A stretch of DNA of 14,293 nt from Actinomycetota bacterium. GTDB lineage: Bacteria > Actinomycetota > Actinomycetes > S36-B12 > UBA5976. Below are positions 13,278-14,293 of the stretch, piece after piece. Each line of letters opens with the position of its first letter. Positions within the stretch are counted from its first letter, which is position 1. Where the stretch lies: assembly GCA_017853815.1 (NCBI GenBank), contig JAFMIT010000034.1, forward strand, positions 1-14,293. Reading direction: 5' to 3'. A model generated the notes under the pieces. The model made no database searches. It worked only from the letters and a program-made list of their open reading frames with translations, and was not told the origin of the DNA. A program made the translations under genes and the position numbers.

Positions 13278-14293
13278 ATGTCCCGTGCAGTCGGTATCGA
13301 CCTCGGAACCACCAACTCGGTTGTATCTGTCCTTGAAGGCGGCGAACCAACCGTGATCGCAAACGCGGAAGGCGCTCGCACCACCCCGTCGATCGTTGCT
13401 TTCGCGAAGAACGGTGAGGTGCTCGTCGGCGAAGTCGCCAAGCGCCAGGCCGTCACCAACCCAGACCGCACCATTCGTTCGGTCAAGCGCCACATGGGCA
13501 CCAACTGGACCGTCGACATCGACGGCAAGAAGTACCGCTCGCAAGAAATCAGCGCCCGCACCTTGATGAAGCTCAAGCGCGACGCTGAGGCTTACCTCGG
13601 TGAATCAATCACCGATGCGGTGATCACCGTGCCTGCGTACTTCGACGATGCTCAACGTCAGGCGACCAAGGAAGCCGGCGAAATCGCTGGCCTCAACGTC
13701 CTGCGCATCATCAACGAACCAACGGCAGCTGCTCTGGCGTACGGTCTCGACAAGTCAGACCACGAACAGACCATCTTGGTCTTCGACCTTGGTGGCGGCA
13801 CGTTCGACGTTTCGCTTCTCGAAATCGGCGACGGTGTTGTCGAAGTCAAGGCGACGTCAGGCGACAACAACCTCGGTGGCGATGACTGGGACGACCGCAT
13901 CATCAATCACTTGGTGACGCAGTTCAAGAACGCCAACGGTGTCGACTTGTCGAAAGACAAGATGGCAGTGCAGCGTTTGAAGGAAGCCGCTGAAAAAGCA
14001 AAGATCGATCTCTCGCAGTCGATGACCACGGCCATCAACCTGCCGTACATCACTGCATCGGCAGATGGTCCTTTGCACCTTGACGAAAACCTCACTCGTG
14101 CACAGTTCGAACAGCTCACTGCTGACTTGCTCGACCGCTGCCGCGTGCCTTTCGAAAAGGTCATCAAAGATGCCGGCGTCAACGTTGATTCGATCGATCA
14201 TGTTGTCATGGTCGGTGGCTCAACCCGTATGCCAATGGTGAGCGAACTCGTCAAGAAGTTGACCAACGGTCGCGAACCAAACAAGGGTGTTAA
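13278..14293 (+). CDS. dnaK: Molecular chaperone DnaK (Hsp70), C-terminus cut by window edge
   Basis: The window holds the first 338 codons, almost all of the nucleotide-binding domain of this cytosolic ATP-driven chaperone. Key parts are VGIDLGTTNSVVSVLEGG at the N-terminus (first phosphate loop), AVITVPAYFDDAQRQATKEA, INEPTAAALAYGLDK, the second phosphate loop VFDLGGGTFDVSLLE, and the adenosine-site VVMVGGSTRMPMV. The single-loop layout, without the extra segment of proteobacterial DnaK near residue 80, fits Gram-positive proteins. The ATG at 13278 is set by GGAGGT. The 204-base leader carries a SigR/SigH-like promoter and a HAIR-like operator, so heat or thiol-stress control is likely. The peptide-binding domain lies beyond the right edge. 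Confidence 0.98.
   Translation, partial: MSRAVGIDLGTTNSVVSVLEGGEPTVIANAEGARTTPSIVAFAKNGEVLVGEVAKRQAVTNPDRTIRSVKRHMGTNWTVDIDGKKYRSQEISARTLMKLKRDAEAYLGESITDAVITVPAYFDDAQRQATKEAGEIAGLNVLRIINEPTAAALAYGLDKSDHEQTILVFDLGGGTFDVSLLEIGDGVVEVKATSGDNNLGGDDWDDRIINHLVTQFKNANGVDLSKDKMAVQRLKEAAEKAKIDLSQSMTTAINLPYITASADGPLHLDENLTRAQFEQLTADLLDRCRVPFEKVIKDAGVNVDSIDHVVMVGGSTRMPMVSELVKKLTNGREPNKGV

Noticed and set aside
1..14293. Mobile elements, CRISPR arrays, phage or toxin-antitoxin genes
   Set aside because: No transposase, integrase, regular short repeat array or toxin-antitoxin pair was seen on either strand; the genes look like ordinary chromosome.

Overview
The window is a gene-dense bacterial chromosome segment, most likely from an actinomycete-lineage bacterium (Actinomycetota). 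The reasons are a response regulator and histidine kinase of the mycobacterial DevR/DevS (DosR/DosS) type, a dCTP deaminase closely resembling the mycobacterial bifunctional deaminase/dUTPase, many GTG starts, and several start codons preceded at a fixed distance by TANNNT, the layout of leaderless actinobacterial mRNAs. G+C looks moderate by eye, so a lower-GC lineage (for example an aquatic Acidimicrobiia-like group) is possible. This placement is inference.

Left part (1-8067): a truncated DMT/EamA transporter runs off the left edge on the minus strand. Divergent from it is a complete cytochrome bd module, cydA-cydB-cydD-cydC. A single-GAF histidine kinase follows only 9 bases after cydC. 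Its apparent partner, a DevR-like response regulator, lies tail to tail with it, and the two genes share the four bases CTAG for their stop codons. The cydA leader holds two DosR-box-like sites, a 17-base GTCCC/GGGAC palindrome, and an 8-bp inverted repeat that contains the cydA Shine-Dalgarno sequence, with a competing shorter hairpin. Together these suggest an oxygen- or redox-sensing circuit in which the sensor is carried with the oxidase it may control.

Middle part (8130-11084): a nitrilase-superfamily amidase is coupled by a one-base overlap to a thioredoxin/NHL-repeat protein of the NHLRC2 type. A small two-helix membrane protein and a tRNA-Gly(CCC) follow on the minus strand.

Right part (11123-14293): a FrnE-like DsbA oxidoreductase, a small membrane protein with a zinc ribbon, dcd, a DoxX-like membrane protein overlapping dcd, a 24-base tandem duplication, and a long regulatory leader before dnaK. 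That leader has a SigR/SigH-like GGAAT-N18-GTT element and a HAIR-like TGAGT-N7-ACTCA repeat. dnaK is cut by the right edge. No stretch over 300 bases lacks a gene. I see no mobile element, CRISPR array or rRNA.
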